Position numbers and translations under genes: made by a program
Shown here: positions 41,271-50,287 of the stretch, in pieces
How the letters are laid out: the number at the start of each line of letters is the position of its first letter
Numbering within the stretch: the stretch's first letter is position 1
NCBI RefSeq assembly: GCF_003254565.1
Contig: NZ_QJRI01000182.1
Coordinates: forward strand, 1-64,000
Direction of reading: 5' to 3'
DNA length: 64,000 nucleotides
From: Flavobacterium nitrogenifigens
GTDB taxonomy: Bacteria; Bacteroidota; Bacteroidia; Flavobacteriales; Flavobacteriaceae
The notes under the pieces: generated by a model
The model's database searches: none
What the model was told of the DNA's origin: nothing
The model's input: the letters and a program-made list of their open reading frames with translations, nothing else

Positions 41271-42431
41271 TTATTCACTAATAACTTTAATAGTTTCCTT
41301 TACTTCTTGCGCAATTCTTCTAGCCTCAGCCATATCTTCATTTACGATAGTAACGTGACCCATTTTTCTGAAAGGGCGAGTTTGTTTTTTTCCGTAAATG
41401 TGTGGTGTAACGCCGTCCCATCCTAAAATGGTTTCGATGTTTTCATAAACCACATTTCCAGAATGACCTTCGGCACCTACTAAATTTACCATAATTCCGG
41501 CAACTTTGCTGTCTGTATTTCCTAACGGAAGATCTAAAATAGCGCGTAAATGATTTTCGAATTGTGAAGTATAACTTGCTTCAATAGAATAATGACCAGA
41601 ATTGTGCGGACGTGGTGCCACTTCATTAACTAAAATTTCATCATCTTGAGTCTGGAACATTTCAACTGCTAAAAGACCAACGTGGTTGAAATTCTCTGAA
41701 ACTTTTAAAGCAACAGCTCTTGCTTTTTCGGCTACTTTATCGTCGATTCTTGCTGGACAGATTACGTATTCAACTTGATTTGCTTCTGGGTGAAATTCCA
41801 TTTCTACAACCGGATACGTTTTCATTTCTCCTGATGGATTTCGTACCACAATTACCGCCAATTCATTTTTGAACGGAACCATAGTTTCTGCAATACATTC
41901 TACATTTGGCAATGTATCTAAATCTGAAACTTGGCGAACTATTTTTACACCATTTCCATCGTAACCAAATTCGGTGCATTTCCAAACAAATGGCAATTTG
42001 ATTGTTGATTGTTCATTAACGATTTCTGATTTTAGATTTTCAAGGTTCTCAAATCTTTTGAAAGGTGCAGTTGGGATATTATTTTTAGCGTAAAAATCTT
42101 TTTGAACGCCTTTATTCTGAATTCCTTTTAAGGTTTTTGGAGATGGATATACTTTTAAACCTTCATTTTCTAGTTGCGTTAAAGCTTCAAGGTTTACCAG
42201 TTCAATTTCAAAAGTCAAAACATCGACTTGTTTTCCGAAATTGTAAACCGTTTCATAATCCATTAAATCGCCTTGAAAAAACTTGTTGCAGGCAATTTTA
42301 CTAGGCGCTTCGTCGCTTGGATCTAGAACGTATGTTTGTATATCAAATTTTCTGGTGTCAAACAAAAGCATTTTGCCTAATTGTCCGCCACCTAATATTC
42401 CTAATTTAAAATCAGAAGAAAAATAATTCAT
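41271..42431 (-). CDS. purK: 5-(carboxyamino)imidazole ribonucleotide synthase
   Basis: A 386-residue ATP-grasp enzyme: LGILGGGQLGKMLL at the N-terminus, KCTEFGYDGNGV in the ATP-binding lid, and EVAPRPHNSGHYSIEA at the active site. It makes N5-CAIR from AIR, bicarbonate and ATP, the step before PurE. The start is placed at MNYFSSDFKLG, because the 16 residues before it are basic and unconserved. The gene order purK-purE is common. Confidence 0.95.
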   Translation of the reverse strand: MNYFSSDFKLGILGGGQLGKMLLFDTRKFDIQTYVLDPSDEAPSKIACNKFFQGDLMDYETVYNFGKQVDVLTFEIELVNLEALTQLENEGLKVYPSPKTLKGIQNKGVQKDFYAKNNIPTAPFKRFENLENLKSEIVNEQSTIKLPFVWKCTEFGYDGNGVKIVRQVSDLDTLPNVECIAETMVPFKNELAVIVVRNPSGEMKTYPVVEMEFHPEANQVEYVICPARIDDKVAEKARAVALKVSENFNHVGLLAVEMFQTQDDEILVNEVAPRPHNSGHYSIEASYTSQFENHLRAILDLPLGNTDSKVAGIMVNLVGAEGHSGNVVYENIETILGWDGVTPHIYGKKQTRPFRKMGHVTIVNEDMAEARRIAQEVKETIKVISE

Positions 42432-42500
42432 TTTGTGTTGTGTTTTTGCAAAGATACTTTTTAATCTTTTTTTAGCCAAAATTTAGTTTTTTATGCCACT

Positions 42501-42516
42501 CCCGATAGCTATCGGG
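42501..42516. repeat. Perfect palindrome CCCGATAGCTATCGGG
   Basis: A 16-bp perfect palindrome, identical to the one inside the element at 26841-26856. A related hairpin CCCGATGCTTCGGG lies at 43509-43522. Confidence 0.85.
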
Positions 42517-42545
42517 ATAAAAGGATTAGAAAGGATTTTTTTTGT

Positions 42546-42633
42546 TTGCCACGAATTACACAAATTTCCACTAATTTTTTTAGACCGAATTTGAAAAAAA
42601 ATAATTCGTGAAAATTTGTGTAATTCGTGGCAA
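42546..42633. repeat. 88-bp inverted repeat
   Basis: TTGCCACGAATTACACAAAT at the left is matched inversely by the right end (...GTGTAATTCGTGGCAA), and the pairing extends inward with a few mismatches. It lies between purK and the HEAT-like gene. Confidence 0.85.
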
Positions 42634-42640
42634 CTAAAAC

Positions 42641-43192
42641 CTATTTTATTTTCTTTAAAACTTCTTTGGCTACGGCTTTATAGGCTGCAGTATGATCGCC
42701 GAAATCTTTGTCAAGAATAACTTTGAGTTCGGGATGTATCCAGTCGTAATGATTTCCTAGAATGTATAGAGTTCTTATGGAATAGGCCTTTGTAGCGACT
42801 TTGGTGTCATTAATAAGCCAGTCAAAAGAAGCTTCAATACAGTCTTGAAGATTTTCTTCGGAGAGTTTTATGCCATTTTCGTTTTTCTTATAATGGGATT
42901 TTACCAAAAGCTGAACGACTTTTGCAATCGGACGCATGGCACTTTCATCTTTTAAAACTTTCAGATTTGAACAGAAAAAATCTAGATGAGGTTGGAGCCA
43001 ATTTAATTCTTCGTACGAAACAAATTCTAAAATCCAACAAGCTTTATGATTGTTTTTATCTTCGGGTGAAAAGCAAATCGAAACCAATTCGCTAAAAAGC
43101 GATGGGTTTTCTAGAACATCTTGCGCAGCTTTTAGACGGTTTTCTCTATAAGCATTTACGTAATCCAGTTTTTTCTGCAGTTCGGAAAGCAT
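42641..43192 (-). CDS. Alpha-helical (HEAT-like) protein of unknown function
   Basis: A 183-residue, entirely helical, cytosolic protein. Pairs of amphipathic helices (for example KACWILEFVSYEELNWLQPHLDFF and VATKAYSIRTLYILGNHYDWIHPELKVIL) suggest HEAT or ARM-type repeats that bind another protein. I recognise no catalytic motif. It lies in the purine region next to purK on the same strand, but 200 nt and a repeat element separate them, so a purine role is only a guess. Confidence 0.6.
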   Translation of the reverse strand: MLSELQKKLDYVNAYRENRLKAAQDVLENPSLFSELVSICFSPEDKNNHKACWILEFVSYEELNWLQPHLDFFCSNLKVLKDESAMRPIAKVVQLLVKSHYKKNENGIKLSEENLQDCIEASFDWLINDTKVATKAYSIRTLYILGNHYDWIHPELKVILDKDFGDHTAAYKAVAKEVLKKIK

Positions 43193-43579
43193 TGTTTTTG
43201 AGATTTAATACGGCGCTAAAATAAATAATTTAGCGAGACAATTCCGTAATAGTTTGTGAGTGGTATGAGATAGTAAAATCGCTCCACACAATTCAGCGCC
43301 ATAAACACTAGAAAGTGGACCTTATCAATATTTTGGACTTCACTTTTTTGGGCGGAACTGTTTTTAGAATAAAAAAGAAAAACAAAGAAGAAGAAAATAT
43401 TTTTTGAAAGGCATAAAAAGAGCTGGGATAGAACGCAATTTTATTTAACACATAGAAACATAGCATTGATTGAGGCAAAAAAGGCGTTTGACTTATTTAA
43501 AACTCACATCCCGATGCTTCGGGGTCATGCAAGAAAATGAGATTTTTTGTAACATCTTTTTAAACAAAAATCTATATTT
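43193..43579. other. Gap with inverted repeats, no credible gene
   Basis: AACACATAGAAACATAG (43448-43464) is inversely repeated near 43573-43590 (TATTTCTATGTGTTTA). A CCCGATGCTTCGGG hairpin lies at 43509-43522. A plus-strand ORF at 43470-43682 exists only because of these repeats and looks non-coding. Confidence 0.6.
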
Positions 43580-43834
43580 CTATGTGTTTAGAATCTTTTT
43601 AGAGTTGGAATTTGGTGCTTCAAAATTGCCCATAGGCAAGACAGTCACTTTAGTGACATTACTTTTAGATTCGATAGCGTAGGGTGCAGGAAGCGTAATA
43701 TCTCCAATAGCAGTTTTTACAACATTTCCAGGCTGTTTGGCAAGAGCTTCTTTTTCTTCTTTTTTTACTTGCCCATTGCAGCCTGTCATTAAGGCTAATA
43801 GCGGTATATAAAATAGGGCTAAGGGTTTTTTCAT
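43580..43834 (-). pseudogene. N-terminal remnant of a PQQ-dependent sugar-dehydrogenase-like lipoprotein
   Basis: It encodes 84 residues: a lipoprotein signal (LLALMTGCNG, Cys19 from MKKPLALF), then IGDITLPAPYAIESKSNVTKV. The LPAPYA...S motif is, to my recollection, the N-terminal start of secreted PQQ-dependent sugar (sorbosone-type) dehydrogenases, which are over 400 residues long. Here the frame ends after SKKILNT, with the stop supplied by a repeat arm (AACACATAG). I infer that the rest of the gene was lost when the repeat inserted or a deletion occurred. It may still make a short lipoprotein. Confidence 0.5.
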
Positions 43835-43986
43835 TATTTTTGCGGTTAAATGGTTAGGGTACAGCAATTTACTTAAATTTGGAATAGGGTTAAAAAATAT
43901 TTTGTAAACATTAACTGATATTTAACATTCTTAAAAAATATCTCGATACAGTTTATTTTGATAGAAGCAGTTAAGTTGTAATTCTG

Positions 43987-43994
43987 TATCTTTG
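43987..43994 (+). promoter_or_regulatory. -7 box of hpt
   Basis: TATCTTTG, 24 nt before the hpt ATG. A TTTG lies at 43957-43960, a slightly long 26-nt spacing. Confidence 0.45.
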
Positions 43995-44018
43995 TCCATT
44001 ATTTTAAAAAGAAAAATA

Positions 44019-44549
44019 ATGATACAACTTCACGATAAACAATTTGTTCCGTTTATTTCGGCTAAAGAAATTGATTTTGCTTTAACTAAAATAGTAGCTC
44101 AGGTAGAAGACGATTTTGGAGATGATACGCCAATTTTTATTGGAGTTTTGAATGGTGCTTTTATGGTCGTGTCAGATTTTCTAAAAAAATATAAAAAACC
44201 ATGCGAAGTTTCGTTTATAAAAATGGCATCGTATGAAGGAACTGAAACAACAAATGCAGTTAAAGAATTAATTGGAATCAATCAGGATCTTTCAGGAAGA
44301 ACCGTAATTATCATCGAAGATATTATTGATACCGGAAATACGATTGAAGAATTAAAGCACTTGTTTAAAGCGCAAAATGTAAAGCATTTTAAAATTGCAA
44401 CATTGTTCTTTAAGCCAGAAGCATACAAAAAAGACATAAAAATAGATTATATCGGAATTCGAATTCCGAATAAATTTATTGTAGGTTACGGTCTGGACTA
44501 TGATGGTTTAGGAAGAAACTTAACCGAGATTTACAAATTAGCAGAATAA
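44019..44549 (+). CDS. hpt: Hypoxanthine phosphoribosyltransferase
   Basis: A 176-residue type I phosphoribosyltransferase. The PRPP-binding motif VIIIEDIIDTGNT is at about 98-110, the flexible loop with Ser-Tyr (FIKMASYEGTET) precedes it, and the PPi loop FIGVLNGAFM is near the start. It makes IMP or GMP from hypoxanthine or guanine and PRPP. The start MIQLHDKQFVPF is preferred over a Met nine codons earlier. adk follows 66 nt downstream, giving a compact purine salvage unit. Confidence 0.93.
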   Translation: MIQLHDKQFVPFISAKEIDFALTKIVAQVEDDFGDDTPIFIGVLNGAFMVVSDFLKKYKKPCEVSFIKMASYEGTETTNAVKELIGINQDLSGRTVIIIEDIIDTGNTIEELKHLFKAQNVKHFKIATLFFKPEAYKKDIKIDYIGIRIPNKFIVGYGLDYDGLGRNLTEIYKLAE

Positions 44550-44615
44550 CAAAACACAACTAAATATTCATTTAAAGACTTCTGAAAGACAGAGGTAACA
44601 ACACTCATTTCAATT

Positions 44616-45188
44616 ATGATTAACATCGTTTTATTTGGAAAGCCTGGTGCAGGAAAAGGAACTCAGGCAGAATTTTTAAAAGAGAAATACAATTTAACAC
44701 ACCTTTCAACAGGAGATATTTTTCGTTTCAATTTAAAAAATGATACTGAACTAGGAAAACAAGCAAGAGTTTTTATGGACAATGGAGAATTGGTTCCTTG
44801 CGAAGTAACAACTGCAATGTTAATTGATGAGGTGAAAAAACACCCAGATACAGCAGGATTTTTGTTTGACGGTTACCCAAGAACAATCAATCAGGCTGAA
44901 GCTTTAGACAAATTTTTACCAACAATCGGATCTAACGTAACTGCAACAATCGCTTTAGAGGCAGATGACGAAATTTTGGTTGCACGTTTATTGGAAAGAG
45001 GAAAAACAAGCGGAAGAGCTGATGATCAAGACGAAGAGAAAATTCGTGTGAGATATCAGGAATACAATGAGAAAACAGCTCCGCTAATTGGATATTATAA
45101 AGAACAAAATAAGTTTCACGCCGTAGATGGTATCGGAACGATTGAACAAATTACAGAGCGCTTAACGTCAGTTATAGATAATTTGTAG
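44616..45188 (+). CDS. adk: Adenylate kinase
   Basis: A 190-residue short-lid adenylate kinase: P-loop GKPGAGKGTQ (8-17), HLSTGD, DGYPRT and lid RGKTSGRADDQDEEKIRVR. It converts ATP and AMP to two ADP in the cytosol. It has no zinc cysteines, as usual for this group. It is the canonical copy, next to hpt; a more divergent relative is at 8305-8868. Confidence 0.93.
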   Translation: MINIVLFGKPGAGKGTQAEFLKEKYNLTHLSTGDIFRFNLKNDTELGKQARVFMDNGELVPCEVTTAMLIDEVKKHPDTAGFLFDGYPRTINQAEALDKFLPTIGSNVTATIALEADDEILVARLLERGKTSGRADDQDEEKIRVRYQEYNEKTAPLIGYYKEQNKFHAVDGIGTIEQITERLTSVIDNL

Positions 45189-45217
45189 AAGCTTCTTCCA
45201 GCTGTACGTTACGAGTC

Positions 45218-45303
45218 CTCGCTAAAAAAACTATTTTTCTATACCATAAAACGAGCTTCCTTCGGTCGCTGTTTTCTGGCAAGAAAAATTAGTTTTTTTA
45301 GCT
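45218..45303. repeat. Long imperfect hairpin element
   Basis: GCTAAAAAAACTATTTTTCT and its near-complement AAGAAAAATTAGTTTTTTTAGC, with inner CCATAAAACGAGC / GCTGTTTTCTGG, enclose TTCCTTCGGTC. The loop region is GC-richer than the flanks. It fills the gap between adk and the CorC-type gene. Confidence 0.8.
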
Positions 45304-45390
45304 CCGGGCTCTTCTCTTCCATCTGGGCTATTTTAGATTACGATTACAAATTACATTAACGAGACTATTTTATAACGAATCCCCTATCAA

Positions 45391-46665
45391 TTGGAAATAC
45401 TAATAATATTTTTTCTAATTCTATTAAACGGAGTTTTCTCCATGTCTGAAATCGCTTTGATTTCGGCCCGTAAAAACAGGCTCGAAACGGCAGCAAAAAA
45501 AGGCAATAAAAGTGCTAAAACGGCACTCGATTTAGCCAACTCCCCAAATAAATTTTTGTCTACAGTACAAATTGGAATTACCTTAATCGGAATTTTAACC
45601 GGTATTTATTCTGGAGATAAAATCACGGCAGATGTTGAACTTTTTGTGGCGGGAATTGCCGTTCTTAAACCTTACGCACATTCAATCGCTGTTGGAATTG
45701 TAGTGGTAGTTTTAACTTTTTTCTCATTGGTTTTGGGAGAATTGCTTCCAAAACGAATCGGATTAAATTATCCAGAAGCTATTGCTAAAATGGTGGCGAT
45801 GCCAATGAAAGTGATTTCGATTATTACAGCACCATTTATTTGGTTGCTAACTTCTTCAACAGATTTTTTACTGAATGTCCTTCAGATAAAACCAACTGCT
45901 GATGGAAAAGTTACAGAAGAAGAAATTAAAGCCATTATTAAAGAAGGAACTGAAGTTGGGGAAGTTCAAGAAATAGAACAAGACATTGTGGAGCGTGTTT
46001 TTCATATTGGAGACAGAAAAGTAAACTCTTTAATGACACACCGCAAGTCGGTAGATATGCTGCCATTAAAAGCAGATAAAGAAAAAATCAAAGAATTAGT
46101 AGTTCAGGATCTTCATGCGGTTTATCCTGTTTACAATGATAATTACGATGATATTGTTGGAGTTGTAACACTTAAAAATATTTTTGCGAATATTGAAAAA
46201 GATAATTTCGATTTAGCAGCCATAATGTCTGATGCTCCTTATTTAATGGAACAAACTACGGCTTATAAAGCATTAGAGAATTTCAAAAAAACAGGTGTTC
46301 ACTATGCTTTAGTTTCAGATGAATATGGAGTTTTTCAAGGTATGATTACTTTGAATGACATTTTGGAAGCGTTAGTTGGTGATGCGGCAGAATTTTATAA
46401 AGACGAATTCCAGCTTATAGAAAGAGAAGATGGTTCGTGGTTGGTTGATGGACATTATTCGTTGCATGATTTCTTGACATATTTCGAGTTAGACGAACTA
46501 ACAAACGATTACGAAGTAAACACCGTAAGCGGAATGATTATGACTGAGCTGTCTCACATTCCAAAAGAAGGAGAGAAATTAGTTTGGCAGAAATTCGTTC
46601 TAGAGGTAATCGATATGGACGGCGTTAAAATTGACAAAGTGCTTGTAAGAGCATTAAAAGAGTAG
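45391..46665 (+). CDS. Hemolysin/CorC-family (CNNM-domain) membrane protein
   Basis: A 424-residue protein with a DUF21/CNNM membrane domain of about four helices (1-180, with GVFSMSEIALISARKNRL near the start), two CBS domains (about 200-330) and a C-terminal CorC/HlyC transporter-associated domain (about 345-424). Relatives mediate or regulate Mg/Co efflux; the name hemolysin is historical. A TTG start is required so that the first helix is included. Flavobacterial gliding protein GldE shares the architecture, so the exact role is not settled. Confidence 0.87.
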   Translation: MEILIIFFLILLNGVFSMSEIALISARKNRLETAAKKGNKSAKTALDLANSPNKFLSTVQIGITLIGILTGIYSGDKITADVELFVAGIAVLKPYAHSIAVGIVVVVLTFFSLVLGELLPKRIGLNYPEAIAKMVAMPMKVISIITAPFIWLLTSSTDFLLNVLQIKPTADGKVTEEEIKAIIKEGTEVGEVQEIEQDIVERVFHIGDRKVNSLMTHRKSVDMLPLKADKEKIKELVVQDLHAVYPVYNDNYDDIVGVVTLKNIFANIEKDNFDLAAIMSDAPYLMEQTTAYKALENFKKTGVHYALVSDEYGVFQGMITLNDILEALVGDAAEFYKDEFQLIEREDGSWLVDGHYSLHDFLTYFELDELTNDYEVNTVSGMIMTELSHIPKEGEKLVWQKFVLEVIDMDGVKIDKVLVRALKE

Positions 46666-46679
46666 AGAGAATTTGTTTT

Positions 46680-46747
46680 AAGTTTCAAGTTTCAAGTTTC
46701 AAGTTGCGTAACGCATAACCTGAAACCTGAAACTTGAAACTTGAAAC
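46680..46747. repeat. Tandem GTTTCAA heptamers in inverted arrangement
   Basis: AAGTTTC x3 leads into a GCGTAACGC loop and then AACCTGA x2 and AACTTGA x2, which is complementary to the first arm. It lies between the CorC-type gene and obgE. Confidence 0.9.
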
Positions 46748-46765
46748 TTTACATAAACAAAGAAA

Positions 46766-47767
46766 ATGACAGAAGGAAATTTTGTAGACTACGTTAAGAT
46801 ATATGTTTCTTCCGGAAAAGGAGGAAAAGGATCTACGCATTTACATAGAGAGAAATTTATTGAAAAAGGCGGTCCCGACGGAGGAGATGGAGGTCGCGGA
46901 GGACATGTGTATTTGGTTGGGAATAAAGGACTCTGGACATTATTTCATTTGAAATTTGCACGCCACATTAAAGCGGGTCACGGTGGAGACGGTGGTGGAG
47001 ATCGTAGTACTGGTGCAGATGGAGAAGATAAAATTATCGAAGTGCCACTAGGAACTGTTGTTAAAGACAAGGAAACTGGCGAAACACTTTTTGAAATTAC
47101 AGAACACGGAGAGAAACAAATCCTTGCAAGAGGAGGAAAGGGAGGTTTAGGAAACTGGCATTTTAGAAGTTCTACAAACCAAACACCTCGTTATGCACAG
47201 CCAGGTTTACTTGGCGTAGAAATGGATGTTATTCTAGAACTTAAAGTTTTAGCCGACGTTGGTTTGGTAGGTTTCCCGAATGCTGGAAAATCTACTTTAT
47301 TGTCTGTGCTAACTTCAGCAAAACCAAAAATTGCCGATTATCCTTTTACGACTTTAAAACCAAATTTAGGAATTGTGGCTTACAGAGATTTTCAATCTTT
47401 TGTAATTGCCGATATTCCCGGAATTATTGAAGGTGCTGCTGAAGGTAAAGGTCTGGGGCATTATTTCTTGCGTCATATTGAACGTAACTCAACTTTATTG
47501 TTTTTGATTCCTGTTGACACGGCAGATATTAAAGGAGAATATGATATTTTGGTTAACGAATTAACGAAATACAATCCTGAAATGTTAGATAAAGAACGTC
47601 TTGTTGTTATTTCAAAATGCGATATGCTGGATGATGAATTGAAAGCAGAATTGAAAGCAGAATTAGATGTTTCTTTCAAAGATGTTCCTTATATGTTTAT
47701 TTCGTCTGTTGCGCAGCAAGGTTTGACAGATTTGAAAGACAGGCTTTGGAAAATGCTTAATGAATAA
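46766..47767 (+). CDS. obgE: GTPase ObgE/CgtA
   Basis: A 333-residue protein with the N-terminal glycine-rich Obg fold (SSGKGGKGSTHLHREKF, GGPDGGDGGRGGHV) and a GTPase domain starting near residue 160: G1 GFPNAGKST at about 170, DIPGIIEGAAEGKGLG (G3), and SKCD (G4). It binds the 50S subunit and acts in ribosome assembly and stress response. The C-terminal OCT domain is short or absent, as often in this phylum. Confidence 0.95.
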   Translation: MTEGNFVDYVKIYVSSGKGGKGSTHLHREKFIEKGGPDGGDGGRGGHVYLVGNKGLWTLFHLKFARHIKAGHGGDGGGDRSTGADGEDKIIEVPLGTVVKDKETGETLFEITEHGEKQILARGGKGGLGNWHFRSSTNQTPRYAQPGLLGVEMDVILELKVLADVGLVGFPNAGKSTLLSVLTSAKPKIADYPFTTLKPNLGIVAYRDFQSFVIADIPGIIEGAAEGKGLGHYFLRHIERNSTLLFLIPVDTADIKGEYDILVNELTKYNPEMLDKERLVVISKCDMLDDELKAELKAELDVSFKDVPYMFISSVAQQGLTDLKDRLWKMLNE

Positions 47768-47784
47768 TAAAGCTTACTTAGATA

Positions 47785-47821
47785 TCAAAAAGGTGTTCTG
47801 TTTTCAGAACGCCTTTTTTGT
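47785..47821 (+). terminator. obgE terminator
   Basis: AAAAAGGTGTTCTG-TTTT-CAGAACGCCTTTTTT, with a T run following. Confidence 0.85.
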
Positions 47822-47941
47822 TTTATAATGTTAAATTCGTAATAAACAGTTAAAAATCTATTCTCATATTTAATTTTAGAATCGTTTAAGATGGAATAAT
47901 TGTCAAAATGGCTTATATTCGCATCACTTAAACAAAATAAC

Positions 47942-50086
47942 ATGAAAAAAGTAATTTTATTCTTGACCATGTGCCTTATGGCTTTCCCAATGAGAGCCGA
48001 TGAAGGAATGTGGTTTTTGATGTTTATCGAAAGATTGAACCATAGAGATATGGAAAAAATGGGCTTGCAATTGACAGCCGAAGAAATTTACAGCATTAAT
48101 CACCATAGCTTAAAAGATGCGATTGTACAGTTCAATGGAGGTTGTACTGCTGAAATCGTATCAAACAGCGGTTTGGTTTTGACTAATCACCACTGTGGAT
48201 ATAGTGCAATTGCAGAACTTTCAACTGCAGAGCAAAACCATTTAAAAGATGGTTTCTGGGCAAAAAGCCGTTCAGAAGAACTAAAACCAAAATCTTTATT
48301 CGTTCGTTTCTTCGTTCGTATGGATGATGTTTCAAAAAGAATCTTATCTAAAGTAAACGATCAGATGACAGAAACTGAAAGAAATAAAATCATTCAGCAA
48401 GAGATTGCTTTGATTGAAAAAGAAAACAGCGAAAACGGGAAATACACTGTTTCTGTTCGTCCTTTCTTTCAAGGAAATGAATATTACTATTTTGTGTACC
48501 AAGATTATACAGACGTTCGTTTAGTGGGAACTCCTCCTGAAAGCGTTGGTAAATTTGGTGGAGATACAGACAACTGGGAGTGGCCTCGCCAAACTGGAGA
48601 TTTCTCTATGTTTAGAGTTTATGCAGATAAAGACGGAAATCCTGCTACATATTCTAAAGACAATGTGCCTTTAAAACCAAAACACTATTTGCCTGTTAGT
48701 TTAAAAGGTGTAAAAGAGAATGATTTTGCAATGATCTTGGGTTATCCAGGAAGAACAAACCGTTGGATGCCAGCTGGAGGAATTGAGCAAAACATTAAAT
48801 ATGCTTATCCTGCTTGGGTTGAAGGTGCAAAAACAGGAATGGATGTAATGAAAAAGTATATGGATAAAGATGCAACTGTTCGTTTACAGTACGCTTCTAA
48901 ATATGCTTCAACTGCAAACTACTGGAAAAATCGTCAAGGTATGATCGATGCTTTAACAAAAGCAGGTACGGTTGATACTAAAACAGAACAAGAAGATAAA
49001 TTCTATGAGTGGGCTACTAAACCTGCAAACAAAGAGAAATACGAAAATGTAATTCCGACTATCAACGATTATTACAGAGAAACAAACTTAAAAGCACGTC
49101 ACGATAATTATTTGACTCAGCTTTTACGTACTTCAGCTTATGCTACAGCACCAGCTAATTTAGGAAATGCATTAATTGCTTACTACAAAGAAAATGATGC
49201 GAAGAAAGCAGAAATGCTTCCTAAAATCAATGCAATGGTAGAAAGCATTTATGGAGATTTTTATGCTCCATTAGAAAAAGATGTTTTAGTAGCTCAACTG
49301 AATCTGTATGCTTCTAAAGCTGCAGAATATGGACTAGCTCCAGAAATTGCAAAAATGAAAACGGCTAACAATGGAGACTTTGCTGCTGATGTGGCAAAAG
49401 CAACAGAAGTGAGTTATTTTACAACTAAAGAAAAAGTATTAGCATTTTTGGCTGATCCGAAACCATTAGCAATTGTACACGATCCGTTGTATATTATTTC
49501 TAATGATTTGTTGACAAAATACCGTGCTAAAACAGACGATCAGGCAAAAGCAGATGATGGTTTTGCAGCAGCTTACCGTAAATTGGTTGAAGGTTTAAGA
49601 GAATCTAAATTGAACGCAATTAAATATCCAGATGCAAACTCTACTTTGAGATTGACTTACGGAAAAGTTCGCGCTTTACCTGCAGATCCTCGCAACGATG
49701 CAAAAATCAACAACTATACTACAATGGAAAGTATGGTTAAAAAATACAAAGCAGGAGATCAGGAATTTGACTTGCCAGCTCGTTTATTAGAATTAAACAA
49801 GAAAAAAGATTTCGGACAATATGCTGATAAAGCGGGTTACATGCCAGTAAACTTCTTAACTGACAACGATATCACTGGAGGAAACTCTGGTTCACCAGTT
49901 CTTAACGGAAAAGGAGAATTAATCGGAATTGCTTTTGACGGTAACATCGAAGCTATGGCTGGAGACGTAATTTTTGATTCTAAATTGCAAAGAACTATCA
50001 ACGTAGATATTCGTTATGTACTTTGGATTATCGACAAATACGCTGGAGCTAAAAACATTATCGACGAATTGACGATTGCAAAATAA
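47942..50086 (+). CDS. S46-family dipeptidyl-peptidase (DPP7-like)
   Basis: A 714-residue chymotrypsin-fold exopeptidase with a signal peptide (to about residue 19, MRADEGMW). The catalytic His is H84 in TNHHCGYSAI and the catalytic Ser is S649 in GGNSGSP. At the position 18 residues after Ser, where DPP11 has the Asp/Glu-binding Arg, this protein has Gly (G667 in AFDGN). By family knowledge that points to DPP7-type preference for hydrophobic P1 residues. It releases dipeptides in the periplasm. The start was moved 14 codons downstream to the signal peptide Met. Confidence 0.92.
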   Translation: MKKVILFLTMCLMAFPMRADEGMWFLMFIERLNHRDMEKMGLQLTAEEIYSINHHSLKDAIVQFNGGCTAEIVSNSGLVLTNHHCGYSAIAELSTAEQNHLKDGFWAKSRSEELKPKSLFVRFFVRMDDVSKRILSKVNDQMTETERNKIIQQEIALIEKENSENGKYTVSVRPFFQGNEYYYFVYQDYTDVRLVGTPPESVGKFGGDTDNWEWPRQTGDFSMFRVYADKDGNPATYSKDNVPLKPKHYLPVSLKGVKENDFAMILGYPGRTNRWMPAGGIEQNIKYAYPAWVEGAKTGMDVMKKYMDKDATVRLQYASKYASTANYWKNRQGMIDALTKAGTVDTKTEQEDKFYEWATKPANKEKYENVIPTINDYYRETNLKARHDNYLTQLLRTSAYATAPANLGNALIAYYKENDAKKAEMLPKINAMVESIYGDFYAPLEKDVLVAQLNLYASKAAEYGLAPEIAKMKTANNGDFAADVAKATEVSYFTTKEKVLAFLADPKPLAIVHDPLYIISNDLLTKYRAKTDDQAKADDGFAAAYRKLVEGLRESKLNAIKYPDANSTLRLTYGKVRALPADPRNDAKINNYTTMESMVKKYKAGDQEFDLPARLLELNKKKDFGQYADKAGYMPVNFLTDNDITGGNSGSPVLNGKGELIGIAFDGNIEAMAGDVIFDSKLQRTINVDIRYVLWIIDKYAGAKNIIDELTIAK

Positions 50087-50110
50087 TCTTTAATTCTGAT
50101 TATAAATATC

Positions 50111-50147
50111 AAACCCGACAAGTTTTAAAAACTTGTCGGGTTTTTTT
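50111..50147 (+). terminator. Terminator of the S46 peptidase gene
   Basis: AAACCCGACAAGTTTT and AAAACTTGTCGGGTTT followed by Ts. It shares its stem with the gcvP terminator. Confidence 0.88.
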
Positions 50148-50247
50148 ATTGTCTTCTAATTAATTTATCTCTAAAACCAAATGTGACATATTATATTTCC
50201 TTATTTTTGAAAAATAATTATGGAGTTTAATAAGTTATTTGCCATTT

Positions 50248-50281
50248 CGATTAACCGATTAAACAGTTTAACGATTAAACA
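50248..50281. repeat. Four tandem octamers CGATTAAM
   Basis: CGATTAAC, CGATTAAA, CAGTTTAA, CGATTAAA in a row, ending 6 nt before the mpl ATG. Confidence 0.7.
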
Positions 50282-50287
50282 TTTTAA

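Noticed and set aside
43470..43682. Plus-strand 70-codon ORF
   Set aside because: It runs through an inverted repeat and over the opposite-strand gene remnant, with no start signal or recognisable sequence.
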